41,257 bases of DNA from Candidatus Kuenenia stuttgartensis (GTDB lineage Bacteria; Planctomycetota; Planctomycetia; Planctomycetales; Planctomycetaceae). This document shows, in pieces, positions 1-7,596 of this stretch (position 1 is its first letter; each line of letters starts with the position of its first letter). Location: the NCBI GenBank assembly GCA_945904015.1, contig CAMDPK010000053.1:1-41257 (forward strand). The letters run 5' to 3'. The position numbers and the translations under genes were made by a program. Under the pieces are notes generated by a model that was not told the origin of the DNA, ran no database searches, and saw nothing but the letters and a program-made list of their open reading frames with translations.

Positions 1-1
1 G

Positions 2-172
2 GCCTACAAGAAGGACGTCACCGCCAAATGCTACGGCGGCGACATCAGCCGCAAACGCAAACTCTGGGACAAGCAAAAAGAAGGCAAGAAACGCCTCAAA
101 CAATTCGGCGAAGTCGAAGTCCCGCAGAAGGCGTTCCTCGCCGTGCTCAGCACCGGCGACGACGAGCGATAA
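2..172 (+). CDS. lepA: Elongation factor 4 (LepA), C-terminal fragment
   Basis: Only the last 56 codons lie in the window; the gene begins upstream. The frame reads [20 protein letters not shown] and continues [20 protein letters not shown], then PQKAFLAVL, ending at TAA 170-172. This matches the conserved C-terminal domain of the ribosomal GTPase LepA/EF4, where [16 protein letters not shown] and the basic KQKEGKK stretch bind ribosomal RNA. The GTPase domains are not visible. The protein back-translocates or remodels stalled ribosomes in the cytoplasm. A perfect 32-bp inverted repeat starts two bases after the stop codon. Identification is confident even though the gene is partial. Confidence 0.93.
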   Translation, partial: AYKKDVTAKCYGGDISRKRKLWDKQKEGKKRLKQFGEVEVPQKAFLAVLSTGDDER

Positions 173-174
173 AC

Positions 175-278
175 GTAGCCGTCATCGCTCCGCGTGACGA
201 GCCGAAAGTTGAGCACACTCGAACAGACTCGCATCCGCTGGGACTGTTCGGCTCGTCACGCGGAGCGATGACGGCTAC
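175..278. repeat. Perfect 32-bp inverted repeat downstream of lepA
   Basis: Arms 175-206 and 247-278 are exact reverse complements, separated by 40 bases. The left arm begins GTAGCCGTCATCGCTCCGCG. It lies just after the lepA stop and resembles the other gene-end stem-loops in this window. No T-run follows, so a classical intrinsic terminator is not shown. Confidence 0.9.
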
Positions 279-373
279 AGATTCGCGGCGTTGAGGCCGC
301 CCGCTATCGCTTGGCCGTGTCAACCGCGTTACAAAATTGTGGGCAACAATTCCGAACGCGAGGGAAACACGTC

Positions 374-1834
374 ATGCGCCGCACTCGAATCGCACTGTGG
401 TTGGCCGTTTGGTTGCTGATTGCCAGATTCCATTCGATCACTCAGGCCGCCGACGAATGGATCGACCTCATCCGTCCGACCGATCCCGCGAAGTATGCGG
501 TCCAAGGCGAATGGACGGCGACGAGCGACGGCCTCGTCACGAATGCGGCCACGGGTTCGCGGCTGGTTCTGCCCATCAAGCCCGCAGGCGAGTACGACTT
601 CAAAGTTGCCTTCACGCGGCGAACCGGCCGGCATTCGGTGGGGTTGTTCTTCGTCGCGGGAGGCAAGCAGGCCGCGTTTGAAGTCGATGCCTGGGGCCAG
701 CACCTCGCCGGCATTCAGGACATCAAAGGGCAGCCAATCACCTCGAACCCGACGCGCGTGTCGGATCAAACATTGGAGAACGGCCGCAAGTACACCGCCG
801 AGGTCCGCGTCCGCCGTGACAAAGTCGAAATCTTTCTGGATGACAAACTGCTGACGACCCATCGCACGGACGGCTCCGACTTGAGTCTGTCGAATCTCTG
901 GCGATTGCCCGATCAACAGTCGCTCGGCGTGGGAGCTTGGGAGTCCGAGACGATTTTCCACAGCGTCGCCGTTCGACGAGTCAGCGGTGAAGTCGCCTTG
1001 GCGACGACGACAACGCCCGCGCCTCGCCCTTTGCCGGCTCCTGGCGCGAAATCCTCGGCGACTCCCAAGAGCACCAGCAAGTCGGATAACTCGTCATCCA
1101 AGACGACCACGAAATCGGCGACCACATCGGGCCGTGCGCCGCGCGTGTTGCTGGTGATTGCCAACCAACACTTCTTCTATCGCGAATACTCCGAACCGAA
1201 ACAAGAACTCGAACGCGCCGGCTGTGTGGTCGAGGTTGCAGCGGGTCGGAAGGCTGCGTGTCGTCCGCATCAAGGGACCGGCGAAGGAGCGGACGGCGGG
1301 GTCGTGCAACCCGACCTAGCCATCGCCGATGCGGATGCGTCGCGCTACGACGCGATCCTGTTCTCTGGCGGCTGGGGCTCTTCGATGTACCAGTTCGCAT
1401 TTCAAGGGACGTACCAGAACACGGCCTACAACGGCGAACGGAGCGTGAAAGACGCAGTCAACAAGCTCATCAACAGCTTCATCCAACAAGACAAATACGT
1501 CTGCGCGTTGTGCCACGGCACGACCGTGCTGGCTTGGGCGCGAGTCAACGGCCGCAGCCCGCTCGCCGGCAAGCAGGCGACGGGACCGGTTCTCAATGGA
1601 CCGGCCGGCAACTACCCCGGTTATCGTGGCTCGGCAACGCCACCTTCGCGTTGGCATGCGGAGGCCAACGGAGCACGCATGGTCGCTCCGAATTCGGTCG
1701 GCGATCCGAACACACTCGTCGATGACGTTGTGATCGACGGCAAGATCATGACCGGCCAAGACGACCCAACTGCTCGCGAAATGGGCCGACAGCTTGCCCG
1801 TGCATTGCTGGCAGAACGAGGCTCGGCGAAGTGA
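374..1834 (+). CDS. Secreted fusion: DUF1080-like domain plus DJ-1/PfpI domain
   Basis: A 486-residue protein. The ATG at 374 is preferred because it opens a good signal peptide (MRRTRIALWLAVWLL, cut near TQAADEW); an in-frame extension to 311 would bury it. Residues about 28-210 look like a concanavalin/LamG-type domain of the DUF1080 (3-keto-disaccharide hydrolase) kind common in planctomycetes. A Thr/Ser/Pro/Lys-rich linker of about 45 residues follows. Residues about 258-480 form a DJ-1/PfpI class I amidotransferase-like domain, with FSGGWG and the nucleophile elbow ALCHGTTVL, whose Cys is residue 380. Exported location is inferred from the signal peptide. DJ-1 relatives act as glyoxalases, chaperones or proteases, so the substrate is unknown. 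The domain combination suggests carbohydrate-derived material. Confidence 0.8.
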   Translation: MRRTRIALWLAVWLLIARFHSITQAADEWIDLIRPTDPAKYAVQGEWTATSDGLVTNAATGSRLVLPIKPAGEYDFKVAFTRRTGRHSVGLFFVAGGKQAAFEVDAWGQHLAGIQDIKGQPITSNPTRVSDQTLENGRKYTAEVRVRRDKVEIFLDDKLLTTHRTDGSDLSLSNLWRLPDQQSLGVGAWESETIFHSVAVRRVSGEVALATTTTPAPRPLPAPGAKSSATPKSTSKSDNSSSKTTTKSATTSGRAPRVLLVIANQHFFYREYSEPKQELERAGCVVEVAAGRKAACRPHQGTGEGADGGVVQPDLAIADADASRYDAILFSGGWGSSMYQFAFQGTYQNTAYNGERSVKDAVNKLINSFIQQDKYVCALCHGTTVLAWARVNGRSPLAGKQATGPVLNGPAGNYPGYRGSATPPSRWHAEANGARMVAPNSVGDPNTLVDDVVIDGKIMTGQDDPTAREMGRQLARALLAERGSAK

Positions 1835-1848
1835 GTCGAGCGGATGGC

Positions 1849-1901
1849 GTGGGGCACGTTTCCAACGTGCCCGTGACGAGCACGTTGGAAACGTGCTCCA
1901 C
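1849..1901. repeat. 53-bp stem-loop repeat, GTGGGGCA family
   Basis: The arms GTGGGGCACGTTTCCAACGT and its near-complement ending GAAACGTGCTCCAC pair with one mismatch, and each arm is itself partly palindromic. A near-identical 53-bp copy lies at 22939-22991, and related copies at 13915-14022 and 20814-20870. It sits one base before the stop codon (1903-1905) of the minus-strand membrane gene. Confidence 0.9.
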
Positions 1902-1902
1902 T

Positions 1903-2529
1903 TCAACGCGATCCAAAGTAGAACAGCGTCAAGCCGAGCGCAATGCGATCCACGAGCGGCGGCAGTTGCATCCCGAAGTCAAAGAGTTCGGGGACGGCAG
2001 CGACCAGGATCGCTCCGAGCACGATCAGGGCTTTGATGTCGCCCCAGACTCCGGTGATCGGTTGAGCGCGGCGTTTCTTGAACCAGCCGGAAATGGTGCC
2101 GACGATCGCACCCAGCAAATAGGCGAAGACCATGCTCAGCAGCGCCAGAGCTTGCGGCTGAAACAGCCGCCGTTCGTACCAGTTCCCTTCGCCACGAAAA
2201 AGGTAGATGCCCAGCCCCACGAACGCACCGATGATGATGGTGCGGATCGAGTTCTTGGGCAGATAGAGCGGGTGCCGCTCATTGGCGATCACCCCTTCTT
2301 GTTCGAGCTTCTGCAGCACGCTCGGCGACAGTGACACAAACCGGCGCGACGTGAAGTAATGCGCCAGCGCGATCAACAGCGTCTCAACCCATAGCACATC
2401 CAGAGGCCGATCCAGCGCGAGCCTCGTGACCACGACCCCCACGACGATCAACGACAAAAGCGCACGCACGCTGCCAGTCGGCAGGCCCAGCGGCGGCCAA
2501 GTCTTCGGTGAGTTCTCGAATTCGTTCAT
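1903..2529 (-). CDS. Small multi-pass membrane protein, function unknown
   Basis: A 208-residue protein starting MNEFENSPKTWPPLGLPTGS. The start at 2529 is chosen because GGAGG lies about 6 bases upstream and everything further upstream in this frame is translated repeat and antisense to the next gene. About four to five hydrophobic segments are visible: SVRALLSLIVVGVVVTRLAL, the stretch after PLDVLWVETLLIALAHYF, SIRTIIIGAFVGLGIYLF, ALALLSMVFAYLLGAIVGTI and DIKALIVLGAILVAAV. A charged cytoplasmic-type segment (SPSVLQKLEQEGVIANERHP) sits between helices. I do not recognise a family. It is last in a minus-strand run of six genes and is separated from the DUF1015 gene by repeats. Confidence 0.7.
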   Translation of the reverse strand: MNEFENSPKTWPPLGLPTGSVRALLSLIVVGVVVTRLALDRPLDVLWVETLLIALAHYFTSRRFVSLSPSVLQKLEQEGVIANERHPLYLPKNSIRTIIIGAFVGLGIYLFRGEGNWYERRLFQPQALALLSMVFAYLLGAIVGTISGWFKKRRAQPITGVWGDIKALIVLGAILVAAVPELFDFGMQLPPLVDRIALGLTLFYFGSR

Positions 2530-2539
2530 GGCGACCTCC

Positions 2540-2681
2540 GGAGGTTGGGCACTCTTGCCCGACCAAAGTAGCCCTGTCGCTCCGCGACAGGAATGCCGAA
2601 GCACCAGAAACCTTCCATTGCCTGCCGAACATGGATGCCGCAATGACACTCGGCTGTCCTGTCGCGGAGCGACAGGGCTAC
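2540..2681. repeat. Composite repeat: GGAGGTTGGGCACTC arm plus 24-bp inverted pair
   Basis: Bases 2540-2564 (GGAGGTTGGGCACTCTTGCC...) match one arm of the element at 10444-10496. Next, 2568-2591 (GTAGCCCTGTCGCTCCGCGA...) pairs perfectly over 24 bp with 2658-2681. The 33 bases 2649-2681 recur exactly at 4955-4987. The cluster fills the gap between the DUF1015 gene and the membrane gene and touches the latter's ribosome-binding site. Confidence 0.9.
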
Positions 2682-2684
2682 GAA

Positions 2685-3992
2685 CTACTCCAGCGCGTTG
2701 AACACCAGACCCGTGAGCAACTTCGGATAAAAGAACGTGCTCTTGGGCGGCATCTTTTCGAGCTTGCTGGCGATCTGTTGGACGTGAGTGATCTCGGCTG
2801 GCGGGACCAAGACCGCGAGCTGACAACTCTTCGCGTGTTGAGCTTCGATGACCTCTTCGAGAATGTGCGGGAATTTGAACGTCGGGTTCGAGTCGGGATA
2901 GGCCCGCTTCAGACAGTGCTCGACGACCAGCTTGTGCAGCAGCGCGACGCCGAGTCCGTGCCAAGCATCGCTCTGATCGGGAGCGAGCGTTTTCATTGGC
3001 GACGCATCGGTGACTCGCCCGAACAGCCAACGACCGTCTTTGATCGTTCCGAATCCGAAGACGTTCTGGCCGCCGTCGGCCGTGACCATCTCCCAGACCT
3101 CCTTCGCGCCGGCGGCTCCGGTGCCGCAGTCCTCGAATTCAAAATTGGCGGACAGAGCGGATTTCAATTCATCGGCCGTGAGTTCTGGCAGGCCGGAGAA
3201 CAACCGGTGCGTCGGCAGAATCGCGAGGCCGGGGTCGTCCATCCCGACCAACATCATCAGCACGAAGTTGGCCGGATGATTCTCGTCGATGTCCTGACCC
3301 TGCTCGATCAACCAACGGCGGTAGTTGCAAGAGGTCTCGTAGCGGTGATGTCCGTCAGCAATGAAAATCGGCTGCGACTTGAGCGAGTCGCGGACCTGAT
3401 CGATCACCGCTCGGTCGCTCACCGGCCAGAAGCGATGCTTCACGCCAAGATGATCGGTTGCTTCCAGCGGCGTCAGGCCGACGATCGCCTTCTCCAAAAT
3501 CGTTTGAGCCTTCGTGTCCGGATCGGGATACAAGCCAAAGACCGGCGACAGATTCAATTTCGTCGCTTTGGTCAACAGCAGCCGATCGGCCTTCGGGCCG
3601 GAGAGCGTTTGCTCGTGCGGATAGACACAGCCCTGGCCGAACTCTTCGAGGCGGCAGCGACCGACGAATCCCTTGCGGCAGTAGGTGCGGCCTTCCCAGT
3701 CGAACTCCTGGTGATAGACGTAGAGCGTGTCTTCCTTCTCGCGGAACCAAACGCCCTCGGCTTGCCATTCCTTCACAAAGCCGGCGGCTCGCGCGTATTT
3801 GTCGCCCGGCGATGTGTCTCCCGGCTCTTCGCGATTGAAGTCCACTCGGATGACGTTGCACGGATGCTGCTTGTAAAGCCGCGAGCGAAAGTTCTCGTCG
3901 ATGACATCGTACGGCGGCGTGACCACGTCCGAGAGATCGCCCACCTGAGCCAAGTCGTACCTCCACGCGCGAAACGGAAGAATATCAGCCAT
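2685..3992 (-). CDS. DUF1015 family protein
   Basis: A 435-residue soluble protein starting MADILPFRAWRYDLAQVGDL. It carries the two hallmark motifs of the DUF1015 family: VVTPPYDVIDE near residues 22-32, and FIADGHHRYETSCNYR in the middle. Length is normal for the family. The biochemical function is not established to my knowledge; the conserved DGHHRYE stretch suggests a phosphate- or metal-binding active site, which is inference. The gene lies between trpF and a small membrane protein on the same strand. Repeats flank both ends: one at 4008-4094 just upstream of its start, and one from 2681 just after its TAG stop (2685-2687). No obvious functional link to tryptophan synthesis is visible. 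Confidence 0.85.
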   Translation of the reverse strand: MADILPFRAWRYDLAQVGDLSDVVTPPYDVIDENFRSRLYKQHPCNVIRVDFNREEPGDTSPGDKYARAAGFVKEWQAEGVWFREKEDTLYVYHQEFDWEGRTYCRKGFVGRCRLEEFGQGCVYPHEQTLSGPKADRLLLTKATKLNLSPVFGLYPDPDTKAQTILEKAIVGLTPLEATDHLGVKHRFWPVSDRAVIDQVRDSLKSQPIFIADGHHRYETSCNYRRWLIEQGQDIDENHPANFVLMMLVGMDDPGLAILPTHRLFSGLPELTADELKSALSANFEFEDCGTGAAGAKEVWEMVTADGGQNVFGFGTIKDGRWLFGRVTDASPMKTLAPDQSDAWHGLGVALLHKLVVEHCLKRAYPDSNPTFKFPHILEEVIEAQHAKSCQLAVLVPPAEITHVQQIASKLEKMPPKSTFFYPKLLTGLVFNALE

Positions 3993-4007
3993 GAATTCGT
4001 AATCCTC

Positions 4008-4094
4008 GTAGGGTGGGTCGAGCCGCGAGACCCACCACCTGCAAAGAGACTCTAAAAAACAAAATGGTGGGTCTCGATGCTCGACCCACCCTAC
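4008..4094. repeat. 30-bp inverted repeat that supplies the trpF stop codon
   Basis: Arms 4008-4037 (GTAGGGTGGGTCGAGCCGCG...) and 4065-4094 match at 28 of 30 positions when reverse-complemented, with a 27-base A-rich loop. Read on the minus strand, the element begins GTAGGG, and this TAG is the stop codon of trpF (4091-4093). It occupies the whole trpF-DUF1015 gap. Confidence 0.9.
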
Positions 4095-4783
4095 GTTTTG
4101 GCGAATGCCCGCTGGGCCTCAGCCACGAAGCGGGCGAGGAGTTTAGTGTCCTTCACACCGGGAGACGACTCCACGCCGCTGGCGGTATCGACACCGTTTG
4201 GCTGCACGATGCGAATCGCGGCGGCGACGTTGTCGGGAGTCAATCCACCCGCCAGGATCAGCGGCGGCCAATCCGTTCGATCGTAATCGCGAGCGATCAA
4301 GTCCCACGGCGCGACTGAACCAGTGCCGCCGAACGAGCCATCCACGTGAGCATCCAACAGGCATCCCGCGAGTCGCACATTGAGCCGATTGCACTCGGCG
4401 AGGAACTCGGCGACCGGCTGCAAGCTGTCGCCAATGCGGAATGCTTTGAGGATCGCCCAGTCGGGATGACGCTGATGCAGATCGTGGATGAACGCCGGAG
4501 TCTCGTCCCCGTGAAGCTGAATCGCCGTCAATCCGACTTGTGCGGTGATGGACTCGATTTCGTCCCGCGAGTGATTGACGAAGAGTCCGATGGATTGCAC
4601 TGGAGTCGCCGAGAGTGCCAGCACAATTGCTGTGGCGTCAGCCGGCGCGACGAAGCGCGACGACTTCGCGAAGTAGTTCAGCCCGATCGCGGATGCTCCC
4701 GCCGCTGCGGCGTCTTCGGCGGCGGCGACATCACGAATGCCGCAGACTTTGGTCCAGCCAGAAGTGATGACTGATTGGGTCAT
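4091..4783 (-). CDS. trpF: Phosphoribosylanthranilate isomerase
   Basis: A 230-residue TIM-barrel enzyme of tryptophan biosynthesis that converts N-(5-phosphoribosyl)anthranilate to CdRP in the cytoplasm. Recognisable motifs in order: TKVCGIRD (catalytic Cys), GASAIGLNYF, TAIQLHGDETP, CLLDAHVDGSFGGTGSVAPW (catalytic Asp and phosphate contact), LAGGLTPDNVAAAI and NGVDTASGVESSPGVKD (phosphate-binding loop). The ATG at 4783 gives MTQSVITSGWTKVCGIRD, a normal family N-terminus. A longer in-frame extension to 5023 translates the repeat at 4801-4987 and is rejected. No other trp gene is nearby. The stop codon is part of the repeat at 4008-4094. Confidence 0.95.
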   Translation of the reverse strand: MTQSVITSGWTKVCGIRDVAAAEDAAAAGASAIGLNYFAKSSRFVAPADATAIVLALSATPVQSIGLFVNHSRDEIESITAQVGLTAIQLHGDETPAFIHDLHQRHPDWAILKAFRIGDSLQPVAEFLAECNRLNVRLAGCLLDAHVDGSFGGTGSVAPWDLIARDYDRTDWPPLILAGGLTPDNVAAAIRIVQPNGVDTASGVESSPGVKDTKLLARFVAEAQRAFAKT

Positions 4784-4800
4784 CGCAAGCGTCCTCAATG

Positions 4801-4948
4801 GGGTGGCACAGCTTGCTTCAAGCTGTGTGCGCAGCACCGGAAACACAAAGTTCGCGCTCGATGGTGAGTGGAGTCTGATTTTGCAAGATGCCCGCAACCG
4901 CTGTTTCCAATGCCTTCGGCACACAGCTTGAAGCAAGCTGTGCCACCC
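4801..4948. repeat. Perfect 30-bp inverted repeat upstream of trpF
   Basis: Arms 4801-4830 (GGGTGGCACAGCTTGCTTCA...) and 4919-4948 are exact reverse complements around an 88-base centre that shows no reading frame of its own. Each arm contains a smaller palindrome, CAGCTTGAAGCAAGCTG on one strand. It lies in the gap between the YHS-type lipoprotein gene and trpF, 17 bases before the trpF start. Confidence 0.9.
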
Positions 4949-4954
4949 AACGCT

Positions 4955-4987
4955 CTCGGCTGTCCTGTCGCGGAGCGACAGGGCTAC
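4955..4987. repeat. 33-bp exact copy of 2649-2681; supplies a stop codon
   Basis: This copy runs from CTCGGCTGTCCTGTCGCGGA to GGGCTAC and is identical over 33 bases to 2649-2681. On the minus strand it starts GTAGCCC, and its TAG (4984-4986) is the stop codon of the YHS-type lipoprotein gene. It contains a small internal hairpin (CTGTCGC / GCGACAG). Confidence 0.9.
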
Positions 4988-5937
4988 TTGGTTTCCTGCA
5001 TCGCCTCGAACTTGGCGATCCATTTATCGGGGTCTTCTTCAAACGCCGCTTTGCAGCCGGAACAACAGACCCAGTACGACTTCCCTTTGTGGCTGACCTG
5101 AATCGTCCCCAAGCCTTGCGAGATCACGCAGGTTTTCTCTTTGAAGTCGCTGTCGTTGAGCGCGAATGACGTCCCTTCGCGCTGGCTGGCGACGGTGTCG
5201 AACCTCACGAAGTTCTTGCCGCGTAGTCGCGATAGTTCCAACAAGTACCGATTATTTTCCTGCTGGTTCATCACGATTTGCCAGCGGTCTTTCGCGTCGC
5301 CAGTCTCGGTCAGCAGCAGCTTAAACGTCCGCTGAGGCGTTTGTTTTTTGTCCTCGCCCGGCTTGTCGGTCGGCTCTTCGGTGTAGACCCCCTGCAGTAC
5401 GCGCTGCTTGCCCTCTTTGTCGGCCACCGTCATTTGGAATTTTCCTTCCTCAACGAGATACGTCAGCCGCATCGTCTTGAAGTACGCGCCGTTCTCTTTC
5501 GTCGCCATTGCCAGCGCCGGCTGAGCACGATCGGTCCTCCAGTCCCAGACCCATTGCAGGTCTTCGTACTCTTTCGACTTGTCGATGATCGCGTGCCACG
5601 GGCCGAGCACGACTTGAATCGGCTTCAGCGCCTTCTTGACGTCGTCGAGCTGCTTCTCCGGCGGGATGTTTTTCTTCGCGGTCGTGTTCGTGCTGCTCGA
5701 CGTCTCTCCCCCGCCGCCACCGAGTTTCACCGGAGCAAATGATTCCGTGGGCGAGTCCTCCTTCGGCGCGGATGATTTCGATTCACCGCTGGACTCGTCG
5801 GTCGTGCTGGAAACTTGAGCTGGTTTCTTCGAGGGTTTGCTTGCTTCTGGCTCGGTCGCACCGCCGCAACCGAGAATCCAAACGCTGACAACCAACGAAC
5901 CCAACAACGCACCGCAGCAACGTGTGAAGGCAGTCAT
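4984..5937 (-). CDS. Lipoprotein with C-terminal YHS-like metal-binding domain
   Basis: A 317-residue protein. MTAFTRCCGALLGSLVVSVW followed by ILGCGG is a lipoprotein signal with Cys at about residue 24. A Ser/Lys/Pro/Glu-rich linker runs to about residue 90, then a mixed alpha/beta region of about 160 residues. The C-terminus (about 265-312) reads KTCVISQGLGTIQVSHKGKS then YWVCCSGCKAAFEEDPDKWI. This is the YHS/TRASH-type pattern, in which Cys residues before and after a Tyr-rich strand bind a metal and the tail reads AFxxDPxKW. Periplasmic membrane anchoring and metal sensing or carriage are inferred; a partner is not evident. Its TAG stop is provided by the adjoining repeat. The next gene upstream on this strand is the M81 protein, 45 bases away. 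Confidence 0.75.
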   Translation of the reverse strand: MTAFTRCCGALLGSLVVSVWILGCGGATEPEASKPSKKPAQVSSTTDESSGESKSSAPKEDSPTESFAPVKLGGGGGETSSSTNTTAKKNIPPEKQLDDVKKALKPIQVVLGPWHAIIDKSKEYEDLQWVWDWRTDRAQPALAMATKENGAYFKTMRLTYLVEEGKFQMTVADKEGKQRVLQGVYTEEPTDKPGEDKKQTPQRTFKLLLTETGDAKDRWQIVMNQQENNRYLLELSRLRGKNFVRFDTVASQREGTSFALNDSDFKEKTCVISQGLGTIQVSHKGKSYWVCCSGCKAAFEEDPDKWIAKFEAMQETK

Positions 5938-5951
5938 GACAACTCTTTTCC

Positions 5952-5984
5952 GATTTCAAATTTCAAATATTAGATTTCAAAATC
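5952..5984. repeat. AT-rich TTTCAAAT-type repeat
   Basis: A short A/T-rich stretch built of GATTTCAAATTTCAAATAT-like units fills the gap between the M81 gene and the lipoprotein gene. It is similar in word content to 12441-12466 and 23958-23985 and stands out against the GC-rich surroundings. Confidence 0.6.
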
Positions 5985-7506
5985 AATTCACCCAGCCGCT
6001 CTCGCACCAGTTCGCCTCATTCGGCGTCGCGAGGGAATTTAGTGGCCACAACGGTCGAGTGATCTTGTCGAATCGCATCTCGTTCCAGTGCGGCGACGCA
6101 CAGCCTGGGCAATCAGCGAGGAGCGATCCGGCGACGAACGGATCATAGTCGGCTCGGAACCCGGAGGGCGACTTCGCGACGACAATTCCACAGGTGCGCG
6201 GGTCGAGGCCGACCGACTCGTACAGCCGAGGCGAACTACCAGGGCCGCCTCGCTCGACCAACAGGATTTGGACGTCGCCCGACCGCACGATCGCGCCGCG
6301 GCCCATGTTCACCGGCAGGTTCTTGCTGATGTGGCCGGTCAGAATCCATTCAACGTTTTGTAGTTTCTCGACGACGCCACGGACTCGAACGGGAGACGAA
6401 TACTCCGGGGCGAGCCGGCCGCCGACGTCGGCGTCGAAGACTCCGCCAACCCCGACGCGATACGCCTCGGCCACGGCGACGGGATCAACCATGAACGTGA
6501 GCGCGCCGTGCGGAATCTTGATCGCGGCGAGCAATTCGCGCAGCAGGCAGGTCGAATCGCCGGGAGCGCCGCTGTTCGTCGCGTCGGCTCCGTCGCCGAT
6601 CACGATTGGATGCTTGCCGATCGCGAGTGCTCGCTTCACGACCTCGGCCGGCGGCAGGCGATCCACCGCTTCGAGTTCGTGGCGGATACTCCAGCAGGTC
6701 GAGCAAAGCTGATCGACGGTCTGTTCCCAACGGGACTCGCGGCGGCTCGTTGTCAGCATGACCGTCCAGCCAAGCTGCGGCGCGTCGAACCAAGGCATGA
6801 CCATCGCCACGTTCGCGGCCAGCACGTCGTCCTCGGCTTCGAGTTGTTTGAGTCGCTCGTAAATCGGAGCCGGTGGGCCGGTGAATGTGTTGTGGTACTC
6901 GGCGGCCGTGAACATCGGCAGCTTGCGCCAAACTGTCTGCGGTTGAACGCCTCGCTTCAGAATCTTCCACAAGCCGCGCACCGCTCGTTCGCCGGTCTGC
7001 CACGAGTCGAGATGCGGCGCGGTGTGATAGCCACACAGCAAGTCCGCATTCGAGAGCATCCGCCGCGTCAGATTCGCGTGCAGATCAAACGTCGCAACGA
7101 TCGGCACGTCGGGACCGACCTTCGCGCGGACTCGTTCGAGCAACGCGCCGCTCAGGTCCGGCTCGTCTTCGGCGGCCATCGCTCCGTGCAAGACCAAGCA
7201 CACCGCATCGAGCGGTCCCGCGATGCGGAGTTGTTCGTCGAACGTCTCGAAGATTCGCTTCGCTGTCGCAGATTCGACCGCGCCCCACGGCCAGCAGGTG
7301 AATCGTGCCAGTCCGATCAATTCGCGCGGCGGCTCCGGCCACTGGCGAAGTCCCGACAACACGCCGCCGATCTCGCCGGTCTGCCCGTACTTCTCAAAGA
7401 TGTCCGGCCCGACCGCGATCCCCCAGTTCTCGAAGTCCGACCAGCGGGTCAGATTTCGATTGAACGTGTTCGACTCTTGCCACATCTGGCCGATGGCGAT
7501 CCGCAT
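5983..7506 (-). CDS. M81 family metallopeptidase (MlrC/DUF1485-like)
   Basis: A 507-residue protein that starts MRIAIGQMWQESNTFNRNLT, the typical opening of the M81 (microcystinase C, MlrC) family. Family motifs follow: VCLVLHGAMAAEDEPDLSGA, IVATFDLHANLTRRM, LLCGYHTAPHLDSWQTGERA (candidate zinc ligands His and Asp) and IGDGADATNSGAPGDSTCLL. The C-terminal half matches the MlrC_C domain, with SPSGFRADYDPF near the end. MlrC acts on linear microcystin products, but most relatives are annotated without a known substrate and I would not claim microcystin breakdown. No signal peptide is seen, so it is probably cytoplasmic. It follows hemH by 71 bases, within which a repeat lies. Confidence 0.9.
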   Translation of the reverse strand: MRIAIGQMWQESNTFNRNLTRWSDFENWGIAVGPDIFEKYGQTGEIGGVLSGLRQWPEPPRELIGLARFTCWPWGAVESATAKRIFETFDEQLRIAGPLDAVCLVLHGAMAAEDEPDLSGALLERVRAKVGPDVPIVATFDLHANLTRRMLSNADLLCGYHTAPHLDSWQTGERAVRGLWKILKRGVQPQTVWRKLPMFTAAEYHNTFTGPPAPIYERLKQLEAEDDVLAANVAMVMPWFDAPQLGWTVMLTTSRRESRWEQTVDQLCSTCWSIRHELEAVDRLPPAEVVKRALAIGKHPIVIGDGADATNSGAPGDSTCLLRELLAAIKIPHGALTFMVDPVAVAEAYRVGVGGVFDADVGGRLAPEYSSPVRVRGVVEKLQNVEWILTGHISKNLPVNMGRGAIVRSGDVQILLVERGGPGSSPRLYESVGLDPRTCGIVVAKSPSGFRADYDPFVAGSLLADCPGCASPHWNEMRFDKITRPLWPLNSLATPNEANWCESGWVN

Positions 7507-7524
7507 GATGAGTTCCTGTTGTCC

Positions 7525-7596
7525 GGCGAGCGGAGGGTGTCAACCCTCCGAGTTTTTCCGAAACAATTCTCGGAGGGTTAACACCCCCCGCTCGCC
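7525..7596. repeat. 28-bp inverted repeat overlapping the hemH 3' end
   Basis: Arms 7525-7552 (GGCGAGCGGAGGGTGTCAAC...) and 7569-7596 pair at 26 of 28 positions around a 16-base T/A-rich loop. The right arm holds the hemH stop codon (7578-7580) and the codons for its last residues, LASGGC. Confidence 0.9.

Noticed and set aside
1831..2334. A plus-strand frame reading VGHVSNVPVTSTLETCST after the DJ-1 fusion
   Set aside because: The phrase is the translation of the stem-loop repeat at 1849-1901, and the rest is antisense to the membrane-protein gene. A similar false frame arises at 22939.
2508..4055. A long plus-strand open frame (about 515 codons) opposite the DUF1015 gene
   Set aside because: It is antisense to a gene with clear family motifs (TPPYDVI, DGHHRYE), crosses repeat elements and shows no motif of its own. 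High GC content commonly leaves such antisense frames open.
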